DNA from: Akkermansia sp.
GTDB taxonomy: Bacteria > Verrucomicrobiota > Verrucomicrobiia > Verrucomicrobiales > Akkermansiaceae
Assembly (NCBI GenBank): GCA_030536145.1
Contig: JAUNQN010000020.1
Coordinates: forward strand, 1-48,280
DNA: 48,280 bases
Direction of reading: 5' to 3'
The first letter of the stretch is position 1. Every line of letters begins with the position of its first letter. The notes beneath the pieces are model-generated. The model did no database searches. It saw only the letters and a program-made list of their open reading frames with translations, and was not told the DNA's origin. Made by a program: the position numbers and the translations under genes. Below are positions 40,935 through 48,280 of the stretch, one piece after another.

Positions 40935-40963
40935 CTTATACCACAAGAGCACCCGCCCTGCAA
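40935..40963 (-). promoter_or_regulatory. Promoter of the phosphoesterase-permease-HAD operon
   Basis: Reverse strand TTGCAG (40958-40963), 17 bp, TATAAG (40935-40940), then 11 nt to the ATG at 40923. It decides between two in-frame ATGs. Confidence 0.75.
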
Positions 40964-40990
40964 GCCCGCAGTTGGCATAAAATACCGCCC

Positions 40991-42301
40991 TCAGCGCCCG
41001 CCGCGCAGCATCCGGTCTATTTCCTGCGCCAGGGGCAGCACGGAGGCACCGGGCGAGCCGGCAAACACACCCGCGGCGGTATTGCCGCGGATGAAGTACA
41101 GGCTGCGGGCGGCGGCGGGGTCCTGCGGCGCGGGACGCAGGCGTATGGAGAGCTCCCCGGCGGCGGGGCGGGCGGTCTTTTCCACCTGTGCAGCCAAGTC
41201 TGCCGAGGACAGCAGGCGGGGGAACTCCTCCCCCGCATGGCGGATGGTGCGGAACGCCCCTGCGGCATCTGCATACGCGGCCATGGTACACATGGCGGCG
41301 GCGGCCTGGGCGGTATTGTACGCATGGGCCAGGCAGATGTGGTATGCCGTGCCGCCGGCGGTAATGGTGAACCCTGCGCAATCCTGCGGCATGGGGTGCT
41401 CACGCACATACACGGGCTGCCCGGGGTGGGCGGCTGCGGCCAGGGCGCACAGGCGCGGCAGGAAATCCGCCCGGCGGTGCACGCCGCGCTGCGGATTGGG
41501 GATGGCGGGGGTGCCCTTCGGCACGCGCAGCCCCAGCCGCTTCACGGCGGCGGCACCAGGGGAGGCCAAGCGGCCGTTCCACATATCGTCCGCGTACTCC
41601 GGGCGGGCGGCATTGCGGCGGTCCAGGCGGGCCTGGTGGCGCGCCAGGTACTCCGCATGCAGCTGCAGGCGGCGCTGCTCCGCCTCCTTGTCCACGGGGA
41701 GTGATTTGCCCTCTGCCACAGCGGCATGGGCTCTCAGGATACCCGCAGCCAGGGAGCGGGCCTCCTCTGCCGGCAGCACGGCGGCATCCGGGTACACGGG
41801 ATCCAGCCGGCGCACGGGGGAACCGCCGGAGACAGGCTGGGAGCCGTACCCGATGACGCGCAGGCAGCGTGTGCCGCACTCCATGGCAACCAGGTAGCGA
41901 CTGTCATCCGCGCTGCCGTTTTTCTCCTTGCCCGTGTCGGCGGATTCCAGGGGCAGGTACAGGCAGCTCTCGATATCCGCCCCCCAATCCCCCTCCTCCA
42001 CTTCATCGGAGAACTCCCAGTCAGACTCCGCCTGGGCCACCTGGCGGGCGCTCAGCAGGGAGTACATGGGGTACACGTCCACATCCACATCCTCCGTATC
42101 CAGGATATCAAACTGCATGGCCGTGCGCCCCGCCGCATCATACACGCAGGAGCCGCTCACCACGTAATCACCTATGACCAGGCCATCCAGCGGGGCGGCA
42201 TCCAGCCAGCGCAGGGTCTCCTGCACCGCTGCGGGGGCGTGCAGGCATGCAGTCAGGGGGAGCAGCAGGGCTGCCAGGGCGTGTATCAGTCTGTTTGCCA
42301 T
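40991..42301 (-). CDS. Secreted protein of unknown function
   Basis: A 436-residue protein; the ATG before ANRLIHALAALLLPLTACLHAPAAV starts a signal peptide. I do not recognise the family. Visible features: an acidic stretch near residue 60-110 (ILDTEDVDVDVYPMYSLL, FSDEVEEGDW), a basic helical region near residues 200-235 (EAEQRRLQLHAEYLARHQARLDRRN), and paired cysteines (SGSCVYD, MECGTRCLR, DCAGF, HICLAH). The start lies 16 bp inside the upstream gene, so translation is coupled and the two proteins probably act together. The sequence has a hydrophobic, Ala-rich C-terminal half with no membrane helix. Confidence 0.6.
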   Translation of the reverse strand: MANRLIHALAALLLPLTACLHAPAAVQETLRWLDAAPLDGLVIGDYVVSGSCVYDAAGRTAMQFDILDTEDVDVDVYPMYSLLSARQVAQAESDWEFSDEVEEGDWGADIESCLYLPLESADTGKEKNGSADDSRYLVAMECGTRCLRVIGYGSQPVSGGSPVRRLDPVYPDAAVLPAEEARSLAAGILRAHAAVAEGKSLPVDKEAEQRRLQLHAEYLARHQARLDRRNAARPEYADDMWNGRLASPGAAAVKRLGLRVPKGTPAIPNPQRGVHRRADFLPRLCALAAAAHPGQPVYVREHPMPQDCAGFTITAGGTAYHICLAHAYNTAQAAAAMCTMAAYADAAGAFRTIRHAGEEFPRLLSSADLAAQVEKTARPAAGELSIRLRPAPQDPAAARSLYFIRGNTAAGVFAGSPGASVLPLAQEIDRMLRGGR

Positions 42302-43977
42302 GTGTGGATAGAGAACGGGCCCAGGTGGATATGCTCCGGCAGGGAATGTTCCACCCTGGCGGCGGGCCATACCCCCAGCATGTAGCGGCGCAGGGTCTGG
42401 GCCCCGGTGCGGGAGGGCAGCTCATACCGCCACATGGTGCCAGGCTGCACCACCAGCGGGTTGGCATCATAATAGTAGGCATCAAACCGCACATCCGCAG
42501 CCGTGCCCTTGGGCTTGGTCCGCGCATCCGCCTTGGGGGAGAACTCCAGCAGGCGGTGGTTCACGACAGCGGCGCGGAACCCGCTGAACTGGTGGGCCAG
42601 CACGCGCGCCCCGCCGCTGCGGGCGGAAATGCTGTGTACCACGCCGGGGAAACCGCAGATGCGCGGCAGCACGGAGAGGATGTTGGCCACGTCCACGCAG
42701 ATGAGCGGGCTGCCCTGTTTCCCCGCCTGCAGCAGCGGGGCGGGGTTCAGCATGGTAAAGGAGATGCGCTGCGCGTAGTCGTCACGGTACACGCTGCAGC
42801 CGGAGCAGGTGTGGAAAAACACGTCGAAAAGCCCGTACACGCGGTTCTCCTTCGTCAGGGCGGGGTCGTAGGTAGTGCCGTCCAGCTCCACGGAAAGGAT
42901 GCTGGTGCGGCCGTTCAGGTCGCGCGGGCGCACGGCAGGATAGCGCGCGGTGCAGCGCACGCCGTGGGTGATGGCGCGCAGGGCCTTGGCCTGCTGGCGC
43001 AACTCCGCCGGGTTCCAGGCCACGCCGGCCGCCAGCGGGTTGGCATCGCACAGGCACAGGCGCGTCAGGTAGTTCAGCAGCCCCTCCCACGGCAGGATGG
43101 CCGTGCCGGGCGCAGGGGTGGTGCAGGCCAGAGCGCCGTCCCGCCCCCAGGTGGATTCCCCGAACACGGTGTACACCTTGGCCAGGTCCGTGTGGTCCGT
43201 GCAGCGCATGCCGGGCTTGTCCGTGCGGTGGGTGAACTGCCAGTCCAGGTACATCTCCCCGGCTGCAATGGCAGGGTGCGTGTACTCCGCCGCCTGCAGC
43301 GTGGCCAGGTACAGCGCATAGCCGGGCAGCCGCGCGCCGCCGCCCTGCTGCACCGTGAGCCCGGCTGCCAGGCGCTCCATGCCCAGCAGGCGGAACGCCA
43401 TGCCCATGTTCTTGGGCGCGCAGGGGGCCCAAGCAGGCGTGTTGTTGCCATCGGAAAAGGCATTCTCCCGCCGCCGCTTGTCCGGCAGCACCTGCACGCC
43501 CCACGCGGCGGCGGCCTGCCCGGCGTCCTCCCCCGGCATCTCCGGCAGGGCCAGCACCGCCTTCACCACCACGCCGGGGCAATTGGCCTGCCAGGCCAGC
43601 GGATACTGCTCCGCCGCACCCAGGTGCAGCGTATTCCCGCCCTGCCAGCGCACGCGCGCACGGCCGTCCTCCGCACAAAAATCCACCGCTAGGCAGCCGG
43701 ACTCCGCATCCGCCTGCGGCACACGCGGCGCGCGGCAGAACTCCGGCACCGGCACCGCGGCATCCTTCCCGTCGGCACCATGCCAACCGCCCGCCACATT
43801 CAGCCCGCGGTTCACGGTCAGCGCATCATACGCCGCCCCGCTGCGGTCCCAATCCCCCAGCACCGCCACCACAAAACCGGGCCGCACCTCCCCCGCCCCC
43901 GCCGCCGGGGCGCACTCCGCCGCCACCTTCCAGGGAAGGAGCACGGCAGCAAGCAGGGCGCAGGTCAGTCTTGTCAT
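42286..43977 (-). CDS. Secreted Cys-rich protein, possibly transglutaminase-like
   Basis: A 563-residue protein with a signal peptide (residues 1-20, MTRLTCALLAAVLLPWKVAA). It contains about 18 cysteines, among them FCRAP, ANCPG, RLCLCDA and HTCSGC, so disulfides are likely. The C-terminal 140 residues resemble a transglutaminase-like cysteine-hydrolase core: Cys427 at the start of an Ala/Leu-rich helix (ICVDVANILSVLPRICGFPG), His462 in VLAHQFSGF and an Asp near 499-504 (RFDAYYYD). The resemblance is by pattern only; a hydrolase or cross-linker of envelope peptides is a hypothesis. It is coupled to the following secreted gene by a 16-bp overlap. Confidence 0.55.
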   Translation of the reverse strand: MTRLTCALLAAVLLPWKVAAECAPAAGAGEVRPGFVVAVLGDWDRSGAAYDALTVNRGLNVAGGWHGADGKDAAVPVPEFCRAPRVPQADAESGCLAVDFCAEDGRARVRWQGGNTLHLGAAEQYPLAWQANCPGVVVKAVLALPEMPGEDAGQAAAAWGVQVLPDKRRRENAFSDGNNTPAWAPCAPKNMGMAFRLLGMERLAAGLTVQQGGGARLPGYALYLATLQAAEYTHPAIAAGEMYLDWQFTHRTDKPGMRCTDHTDLAKVYTVFGESTWGRDGALACTTPAPGTAILPWEGLLNYLTRLCLCDANPLAAGVAWNPAELRQQAKALRAITHGVRCTARYPAVRPRDLNGRTSILSVELDGTTYDPALTKENRVYGLFDVFFHTCSGCSVYRDDYAQRISFTMLNPAPLLQAGKQGSPLICVDVANILSVLPRICGFPGVVHSISARSGGARVLAHQFSGFRAAVVNHRLLEFSPKADARTKPKGTAADVRFDAYYYDANPLVVQPGTMWRYELPSRTGAQTLRRYMLGVWPAARVEHSLPEHIHLGPFSIHTWQTD

Positions 43978-43994
43978 ACAGGCAGGGGTGGCTA

Positions 43995-44022
43995 TCTACT
44001 CCCCCCACCATACCACACAAGC
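43995..44022 (-). promoter_or_regulatory. Possible promoter of the secreted-protein pair
   Basis: Reverse strand TTGTGT (44017-44022), 16 bp, TAGATA (43995-44000), with a predicted leader of about 10 nt to the ATG at 43977. A GGGCACT/AGTGCCC inverted repeat lies further upstream at 44065-44095. Confidence 0.45.
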
Positions 44023-44105
44023 CCGCCCTGTGGCAAGATGCTGAAGTGTTACAAAAGTGTAACAGGGCACTATAAGTTATTATCCATGAGTGCCCAAACG
44101 GGATA

Positions 44106-44141
44106 AAAAAAATCCGCGCACCGGAAGGCACGCGGATTTCC
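44106..44141 (-). terminator. Rho-independent terminator of argD
   Basis: AATCCGCG/CGCGGATT arms around a partly paired 12-nt loop, followed on the reverse strand by a run of T ending TTTTTATCC; it begins 24 bp after the argD stop. Confidence 0.88.
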
Positions 44142-44164
44142 GAATCTTGACGGACGGGGAGCCC

Positions 44165-45406
44165 TTACGCCATCTCCAGCACGCCGAGCAGGATGGACAG
44201 GCCCTCGTCCAGGGTCTCGGCGGGAATGTTCAGCGCGGGGATGAGACGCAGGGTATCCGGCCCGGCGGGGCATGCCAGCAGGCCGGCCTCGCGGCACAGG
44301 TTGTTCACATAGCCGGCGGGGGTCATGCCCTCCGGCAGCGGGTTGCGGAACTTGTCCTTGTCCAGCCCCACGCCGCGGAGCAGGCCCAGGCCGCGCACCC
44401 CCGTGACACAGGGGATATGCCAGCCCTCCACCGTGTTTTTCACGTACTCGCCCAGGCGCTGTGCGCGCTCATGGTAGGCGCCCTGCACCAGCTCGCTCAC
44501 CACGGCATAGCTGGTAGCCACGGCAATGGGCGTACCGCCGAAGGTGGAGCCGTGGGAACCGGCACCCATGATGGAGGACAGGGGCGTGCCCTGCCCGTCG
44601 ATGGCGCGGTTGCTCACCCAGAAACAGCCCATGGGGAAACCGCCGCCGATGCCCTTGGCGCAGGACACCAGGTCCGGCTGCACCTCCGGGCAGACAGCCT
44701 TCCAGCCCATGGTGGCGCCGCAGCGGCAGAAACCGCACTGCACCTCGTCCACCATCAGCAGCAGGTCATGCTCCTTGCAGAGCTGCGCCACGCCGCGCAG
44801 GAACTCCGGCTGCACCGGGTTCACGCCGCCCTCTCCCTGCACCGCCTCCAGCATAATGCCGCAGGTCTGCGGAGAGATAGCCGCGCGCAGCGCGGCCATA
44901 TCATTGAAATCCACATACTTGAACCCCACCAGCAGCGGGTCGAACTCCACCTGGATCTTCCTCTGCCCCGTGGCAGCCATGGAACCCAGGGTGCGGCCAT
45001 GGAAACTCTTGTTGAAGGTAATCACCTCATAGCGCGGGCTGCCGTCCGCTGCCGGGCGGCGGTGGCCGAAACGGCGCGCCACCTTGATGATACCGTCGTT
45101 GGACTCTGCGCCGCTGTTGGCAAAGAACACCTGGCCGGGGATACCGATGATATCCTCCACAATCAGCTTGGCCAGCTTCTCCTGCCCGGGTATGCCGTAC
45201 AGGTTGGAGCAGTGCATCAGCTTGCCCGCCTGCTCCGTGAGCGCCTGCACCACCGCCGGGTGGCAGTGCCCCAGGCAGCACGTGGCTATGCCCGCGCAAA
45301 AGTCCACATATCGTCGCTCCTCCGTATCGTACAGGTAGGATCCTTCACCACGCGCCATGGATATAGGCGCACGTCCATACGTCGGCAGAACATACTGATT
45401 TTGCAT
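44165..45406 (-). CDS. argD: Acetylornithine aminotransferase (argD-type)
   Basis: A 413-residue class III PLP aminotransferase. Key blocks are YLYDTEERRYVDFCAGIA, the phosphate-binding FFANSGAESND, SFHGRTLGSMAATGQ, the PLP-ring Asp in LLMVDEVQCGFCR and the Schiff-base Lys in SCAKGIGGGFPMG. It converts N-acetylglutamate semialdehyde to N-acetylornithine; related enzymes take succinylornithine or GABA, but argB and argC in the same window favour the arginine role. The ATG before QNQYVLPTYG at 45406 is set by the promoter: the -10 box ends 9 nt upstream, directly before an in-frame GTG at 45415. Confidence 0.92.
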   Translation of the reverse strand: MQNQYVLPTYGRAPISMARGEGSYLYDTEERRYVDFCAGIATCCLGHCHPAVVQALTEQAGKLMHCSNLYGIPGQEKLAKLIVEDIIGIPGQVFFANSGAESNDGIIKVARRFGHRRPAADGSPRYEVITFNKSFHGRTLGSMAATGQRKIQVEFDPLLVGFKYVDFNDMAALRAAISPQTCGIMLEAVQGEGGVNPVQPEFLRGVAQLCKEHDLLLMVDEVQCGFCRCGATMGWKAVCPEVQPDLVSCAKGIGGGFPMGCFWVSNRAIDGQGTPLSSIMGAGSHGSTFGGTPIAVATSYAVVSELVQGAYHERAQRLGEYVKNTVEGWHIPCVTGVRGLGLLRGVGLDKDKFRNPLPEGMTPAGYVNNLCREAGLLACPAGPDTLRLIPALNIPAETLDEGLSILLGVLEMA

Positions 45407-45415
45407 AACGCCCAC

Positions 45416-45444
45416 AATCTACACCCCCGCGCCCCCGTTGTCAA
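45416..45444 (-). promoter_or_regulatory. Promoter of argD
   Basis: Reverse strand TTGACA (45439-45444), 17 bp, TAGATT (45416-45421), 9 nt to the ATG at 45406; nearly leaderless. Confidence 0.85.
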
Positions 45445-45528
45445 CCCCCGCGCGGCGCTTTCTGCGCCAAAAATCACGCCACCGGCCCGCATTCGCCGTT
45501 TTTCCGCTGTTCTTCCCTGCATACGGGC

Positions 45529-45557
45529 TTGACGCCAAGCGGAAAGAATGCTAGCAT
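45529..45557 (+). promoter_or_regulatory. Promoter of the DUF3313-like lipoprotein
   Basis: TTGACG (45529-45534), 17 bp, TAGCAT (45552-45557), 6 nt to the ATG at 45564. Transcription would start on the start codon. Confidence 0.8.
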
Positions 45558-45563
45558 GGCACC

Positions 45564-46349
45564 ATGATGAATCACAAGCTGTTCAGCGCCGCCTGCACCC
45601 TGGCAGGTGCCATGGTACTGTTGACCTCCTGCTCCCTGTCCGACTACAGCCGTATCCCGGACGACACGGGCTTTTTCCGCCACATGCAGAAGAACCCCTA
45701 CCCCGTCATGCACCTGGAGGACTACTGGGACAACCTGGATGCAGCGGAATGGAACAACCGCGTGCACGCCGTGGCCGGCAAGATGCAGTACATCCACATC
45801 AAGCCCGTCACCCTGGACTACTTTACCCCCAGGCCCGCCACCGCCGCACATGCCGCCGCCGTGGAGCACCTGCGGGATTATTTCCAGGAGCAGCTGGACA
45901 AGCGCATGAAGGAGCTGGACTCCGAGCCCGGGAACACCCTGGTGCTGGAGAACGCCCCCGGCAAAGGCGTGTACACCGTAGAGGTGGCCCTGCTCTCCGC
46001 CAAGCCGGCACGTGTGCTCAAGAACGCCGTCATGCAGATTCCGGGCATGCTGATCACGGGCGGCACCTTGGCGGCGGAGGCCGCCGCCGGCAACAAGGAG
46101 GACATGGGCTATGTCTCCTTCGGCGCCCGCGTGTACGACGACCACGGCAAGCTCATCTGCGAGCTGGGCGATTTCGAGTACGGCATGCAGTCCGTACTGG
46201 GCCATGTGGGCCTTGATACCAAGGACTACCGCCCGTACGCCTACCAGCGCCGCAGCATTGATACCTGGGTCCGCGCCCTGGGTGAGCTGCTCACCCAGGA
46301 TATCCACACCCGCCTGTACAAGCCCAGGTTCTCCCTGAATCCCTTCTAA
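45564..46349 (+). CDS. DUF3313-like lipoprotein
   Basis: A 261-residue protein with a lipoprotein signal: MVLLTSC puts the lipidated Cys at residue 23. The remainder resembles the DUF3313 family: SDYSRIPDD near the new N-terminus, YIHIKPVTL in the middle, a LRDYFQEQLDKRM helix, and VYTVEVALLSAKPARVLKNA followed by an Ala-rich segment and VSFGARVYDDHGKLICELGD. These proteins are anchored in the outer or inner membrane; their role is unknown. The mRNA is predicted leaderless. A 15-bp terminator hairpin is shared with the convergent PEP-CTERM gene. Confidence 0.78.
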   Translation: MMNHKLFSAACTLAGAMVLLTSCSLSDYSRIPDDTGFFRHMQKNPYPVMHLEDYWDNLDAAEWNNRVHAVAGKMQYIHIKPVTLDYFTPRPATAAHAAAVEHLRDYFQEQLDKRMKELDSEPGNTLVLENAPGKGVYTVEVALLSAKPARVLKNAVMQIPGMLITGGTLAAEAAAGNKEDMGYVSFGARVYDDHGKLICELGDFEYGMQSVLGHVGLDTKDYRPYAYQRRSIDTWVRALGELLTQDIHTRLYKPRFSLNPF

Positions 46350-46389
46350 AAGCCCCCTGCCCCCTTGCCCAGCCCAGTGCGGCGGCACA

Positions 46390-46423
46390 GCAAACCCGCC
46401 CCGGTCACCCGGGGCGGGTTTGC
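46390..46423. terminator. Bidirectional 15-bp hairpin between convergent genes
   Basis: Perfect stem GCAAACCCGCCCCGG/CCGGGGCGGGTTTGC with a 4-nt loop, 40 bp after the lipoprotein stop. The weak T content (TTTGC arms) suggests it works as a structural terminator for both genes. Confidence 0.8.
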
Positions 46424-46465
46424 ATTGGCGGGGCTTATGCAGCCCACGCGCTTCTTGTATCAATC

Positions 46466-48061
46466 TTACTTCCTGCGGCGGCGGGCACACAGTCCGGCCA
46501 GCGCCAGCAGGGACAACGTACCCGTGGCAGGCTCCGGAACTTTAGGCGCCGGCAGGGAGAACGTTACCGTAATACCGCCTTGGGCGCTTGCTGCCACTTG
46601 GTAGCTGGTCATCTGCTTCATGGCTTCATCCCATGCACCACCCTTTTCTGCCGTCAGCCAAACAGGAGCAGACCCCAGGCAATCGAGTCCTGTTAGACCT
46701 TCTTCGGACGCGTACTCGTAATCTATGGCCTCTCCCGTCTCGTAGTCCTCAGAGAAATAGACGTTTTGCAAGGTCAGCTGCACATTCAGGGCATCTGTTG
46801 TCGTGATGCCAGGAATAGAGGAGAAGTCATCCATCGACACAATGACACTGCCACCCCATATATCCATGAGAGTCATCCCTGAAAGTCGATTCGTAGACAG
46901 GTATACGGTATTGCTGGCGGAATCGACGCTGGTAAACTCACGCTGGGAGATATCCAGCGTGACGGCACCAACCACCAGTGCAATACCGGCAGATGTGTTG
47001 GATGAAACCAGTGAGGAATCTTTGTCCACATGGATATGGCGCACCCAGTTACCGAGGGGAACATTTGATGTAATGGTAAGCTGAGATGCATGCAGGGACA
47101 TGAGAGAGTCATCCTGCCCACTGCCAAACCAGTTGAGTCCTTCTGTCTTGATGTTTGAATCCGTGACATCAATCATACCGTAATAGGAAATTTCCATGAC
47201 GTCCGCATCCAGGTTCTTGACCTCGCATGTGTTTCCTGCGCTTTGCAGCATGTCCATCTTGCCGCCTTTCACAACAGCCTTCTCGCCTTCTTTGATATTG
47301 CGGATGCTGTGAAGGTCTGCGTGAAGGTTGGTGATGGTTGTGGGAACAACTCCCTCGTTGCCTTTGCTGGAAATCTCCACACGGTCTTCCGGGTTTTCTT
47401 TATGTGATGCATTGGGAATGTTTACCCGGCCTTGATTCACTAACAGGAGTTCGGCCCCGTATTGCACATCAAGTGTAAAATCCTCCCTGGCACCCACCGA
47501 ACAGCCCTGTGCATTACCACCGCCATCGATGCAGAGTACGCCTTCCTTCACTTCCACATCACCAGTATAACTTTGGGTAGTTTCGACAACATTGTCAGCC
47601 TGACCAGCGGGGTTGATATTGGCCAATGTCAGTGTTCCTTCTCCTGCTTTGGTAAGCTTGCCAGGCCCGCTCACCTGGTATTCCGTCTGTTGTCCGCCAA
47701 CAACGCTGTCCATGTTCAGCGTAACCTTCTGCCCTGCGGCGACCTTGAATGTAGTATCGGTTTCCACAAGAATGGGCGTGACCGAGAAGGCATCGGTACC
47801 AGAGGTAACGACAAATTCCACGACATTCTCCTCTTCTTCCTGGCTAAACTTGTAACCGGTATATTTCTTGGCCGCAGCAGTCTTCGAGCCTCCTCCTTGA
47901 GTTGTATAGCCGTCCCATTCCACGCCTACCCATACTCCCTTTGCTGCGGCATCCTCCTCTGACTGACCATTGTAGTTGAGGGTCAACCCTGCCGTAGCCG
48001 GGGTGGCAACACCCACACCGGTGCACGCCAAGAGCAATGCCATGTATAAACTTTTCTTCAT
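46466..48061 (-). CDS. PEP-CTERM-sorted secreted beta-rich protein (autotransporter-like repeats)
   Basis: A 531-residue protein. A signal peptide at residues 1-24 ends at ATAG. The body is Gly/Asn/Thr-rich and beta-helix-like, with units such as GPGKLTKAGEGTLTLANINPAG and YTGDVEVKEGVLCIDGG, the pattern of autotransporter-associated beta-strand repeats. The C-terminus is a PEP-CTERM sorting signal: VPEPATGTLSLLALAGLC followed by ARRRRK. Such proteins are recognised by exosortase, cleaved and attached to the surface or exopolysaccharide. No exosortase gene is in the window. Base composition is clearly lower in GC than its neighbours. The start has a weak AGAAAG ribosome site. Confidence 0.85.
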   Translation of the reverse strand: MKKSLYMALLLACTGVGVATPATAGLTLNYNGQSEEDAAAKGVWVGVEWDGYTTQGGGSKTAAAKKYTGYKFSQEEEENVVEFVVTSGTDAFSVTPILVETDTTFKVAAGQKVTLNMDSVVGGQQTEYQVSGPGKLTKAGEGTLTLANINPAGQADNVVETTQSYTGDVEVKEGVLCIDGGGNAQGCSVGAREDFTLDVQYGAELLLVNQGRVNIPNASHKENPEDRVEISSKGNEGVVPTTITNLHADLHSIRNIKEGEKAVVKGGKMDMLQSAGNTCEVKNLDADVMEISYYGMIDVTDSNIKTEGLNWFGSGQDDSLMSLHASQLTITSNVPLGNWVRHIHVDKDSSLVSSNTSAGIALVVGAVTLDISQREFTSVDSASNTVYLSTNRLSGMTLMDIWGGSVIVSMDDFSSIPGITTTDALNVQLTLQNVYFSEDYETGEAIDYEYASEEGLTGLDCLGSAPVWLTAEKGGAWDEAMKQMTSYQVAASAQGGITVTFSLPAPKVPEPATGTLSLLALAGLCARRRRK

Positions 48062-48169
48062 GTTTCTTTCTGCGATGATTGAGTTAAGTGTATCACGCAG
48101 GGCACCTTGTTTGGCTGGCAGTGCTCCTGCGGCTCTGGCATGGGATGACTATCCGTCCCACGCCAAGCC

Positions 48170-48198
48170 AGCATACAGCATTCCCAATGCTGTAGCAA
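48170..48198 (-). promoter_or_regulatory. Promoter of the PEP-CTERM gene with a palindrome in its spacer
   Basis: Reverse strand TTGCTA (48193-48198), 17 bp, TATGCT (48170-48175). The spacer is filled by TACAGCATT-CCC-AATGCTGTA (48174-48194), a 9-bp inverted repeat suited to a repressor or activator. The leader to the ATG is about 100 nt. Confidence 0.55.
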
Positions 48199-48280
48199 GC
48201 CTAAATGTTCGCAAACCCGCATTTTTCTAGGGAAACGCTGAACAAAAGGCCTTGACTTTGCAACCACCGCCTTGACTTGC
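48199..48280. other. Right end of the window, no gene seen
   Basis: GCCTTGACTT occurs at about 48249 and GCCTTGACTT again at about 48270, 21 bp apart, each containing a -35-like TTGACT. They may belong to a gene starting beyond the window. Confidence 0.35.

Noticed and set aside
45474..46490. 338-codon reverse-strand ORF opposite the lipoprotein
   Set aside because: Antisense shadow; the forward gene has a promoter, lipobox and terminator.

Overview
The window reads as high-GC chromosomal DNA from a verrucomicrobial (PVC-group) bacterium, possibly an Akkermansia-like gut organism. This is an inference. It rests on a PEP-CTERM-tailed surface protein (46466-48061), a NifU-like/GGGtGRT gene pair (9958-11681) of a kind I associate with gut anaerobes, lipid A/LPS-type genes (an LptF/LptG permease and an LpxG-like phosphoesterase), and many short secreted proteins. 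There is one tRNA, tRNA-Pro(GGG), and no phage, IS transposase or CRISPR array.

Layout. 1-8344: the tail of an Arg/Gly-rich protein, a Sel1-repeat protein, an alkylguanine methyltransferase, a reverse-strand membrane glycosyltransferase, topoisomerase III with duplicated C-terminal repeats, an SBF-type transporter and a YwaF-type membrane protein. 8400-9638: two convergent secreted thioredoxin-like genes. 9958-13842: the NifU-like/GGGtGRT pair, divergent enolase and a small sigma-70-type factor. 13995-22033: tRNA-Pro, then a tight co-directional run argC, NtrC-type regulator, GT39-like membrane protein, xseB, dxs, TPR protein, recO. 22103-24714: an M42 peptidase and two more thioredoxin-like genes. 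25019-28889: nadK, argB and corA as one reverse operon, then xerC. 29020-33720: aroB, two M29 aminopeptidase paralogues separated by a four-helix-bundle cassette, and a phosphoesterase. 33717-37485: an ankyrin lipoprotein convergent with a YD-repeat protein, and a fifth thioredoxin-like gene. 37486-38126: a non-coding region with an inverted pair of hairpin-rich repeats. 38127-40923: phosphoesterase, LptF/G permease and HAD phosphatase as one operon. 40991-48061: two secreted proteins of unknown function, argD, a DUF3313-like lipoprotein and the PEP-CTERM protein.

How the genes fit together. argC, argB and argD of arginine synthesis are all present but dispersed. dxs, aroB, eno and nadK are ordinary housekeeping. 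The recurring theme is the cell envelope: five secreted thioredoxin-like proteins, a Cys-rich secreted protein, lipoproteins, and lipid A/LPS functions.

Three observations stand out. (1) Two collinear 124-bp copies in inverted orientation (37803-37926 and 37987-38110) keep four hairpins at matching offsets, and two of those stems differ in sequence but stay fully paired. (2) At least ten genes carry a TTGNNN-N17-TANNNT-like promoter whose -10 box ends only 6-11 nt before the start codon, which predicts leaderless or nearly leaderless mRNAs. (3) A four-helix-bundle gene is flanked by inverted AT-rich arrays with a roughly 7-bp period and sits between duplicated aminopeptidase genes. All positions and motifs were read by eye; no database search was possible.
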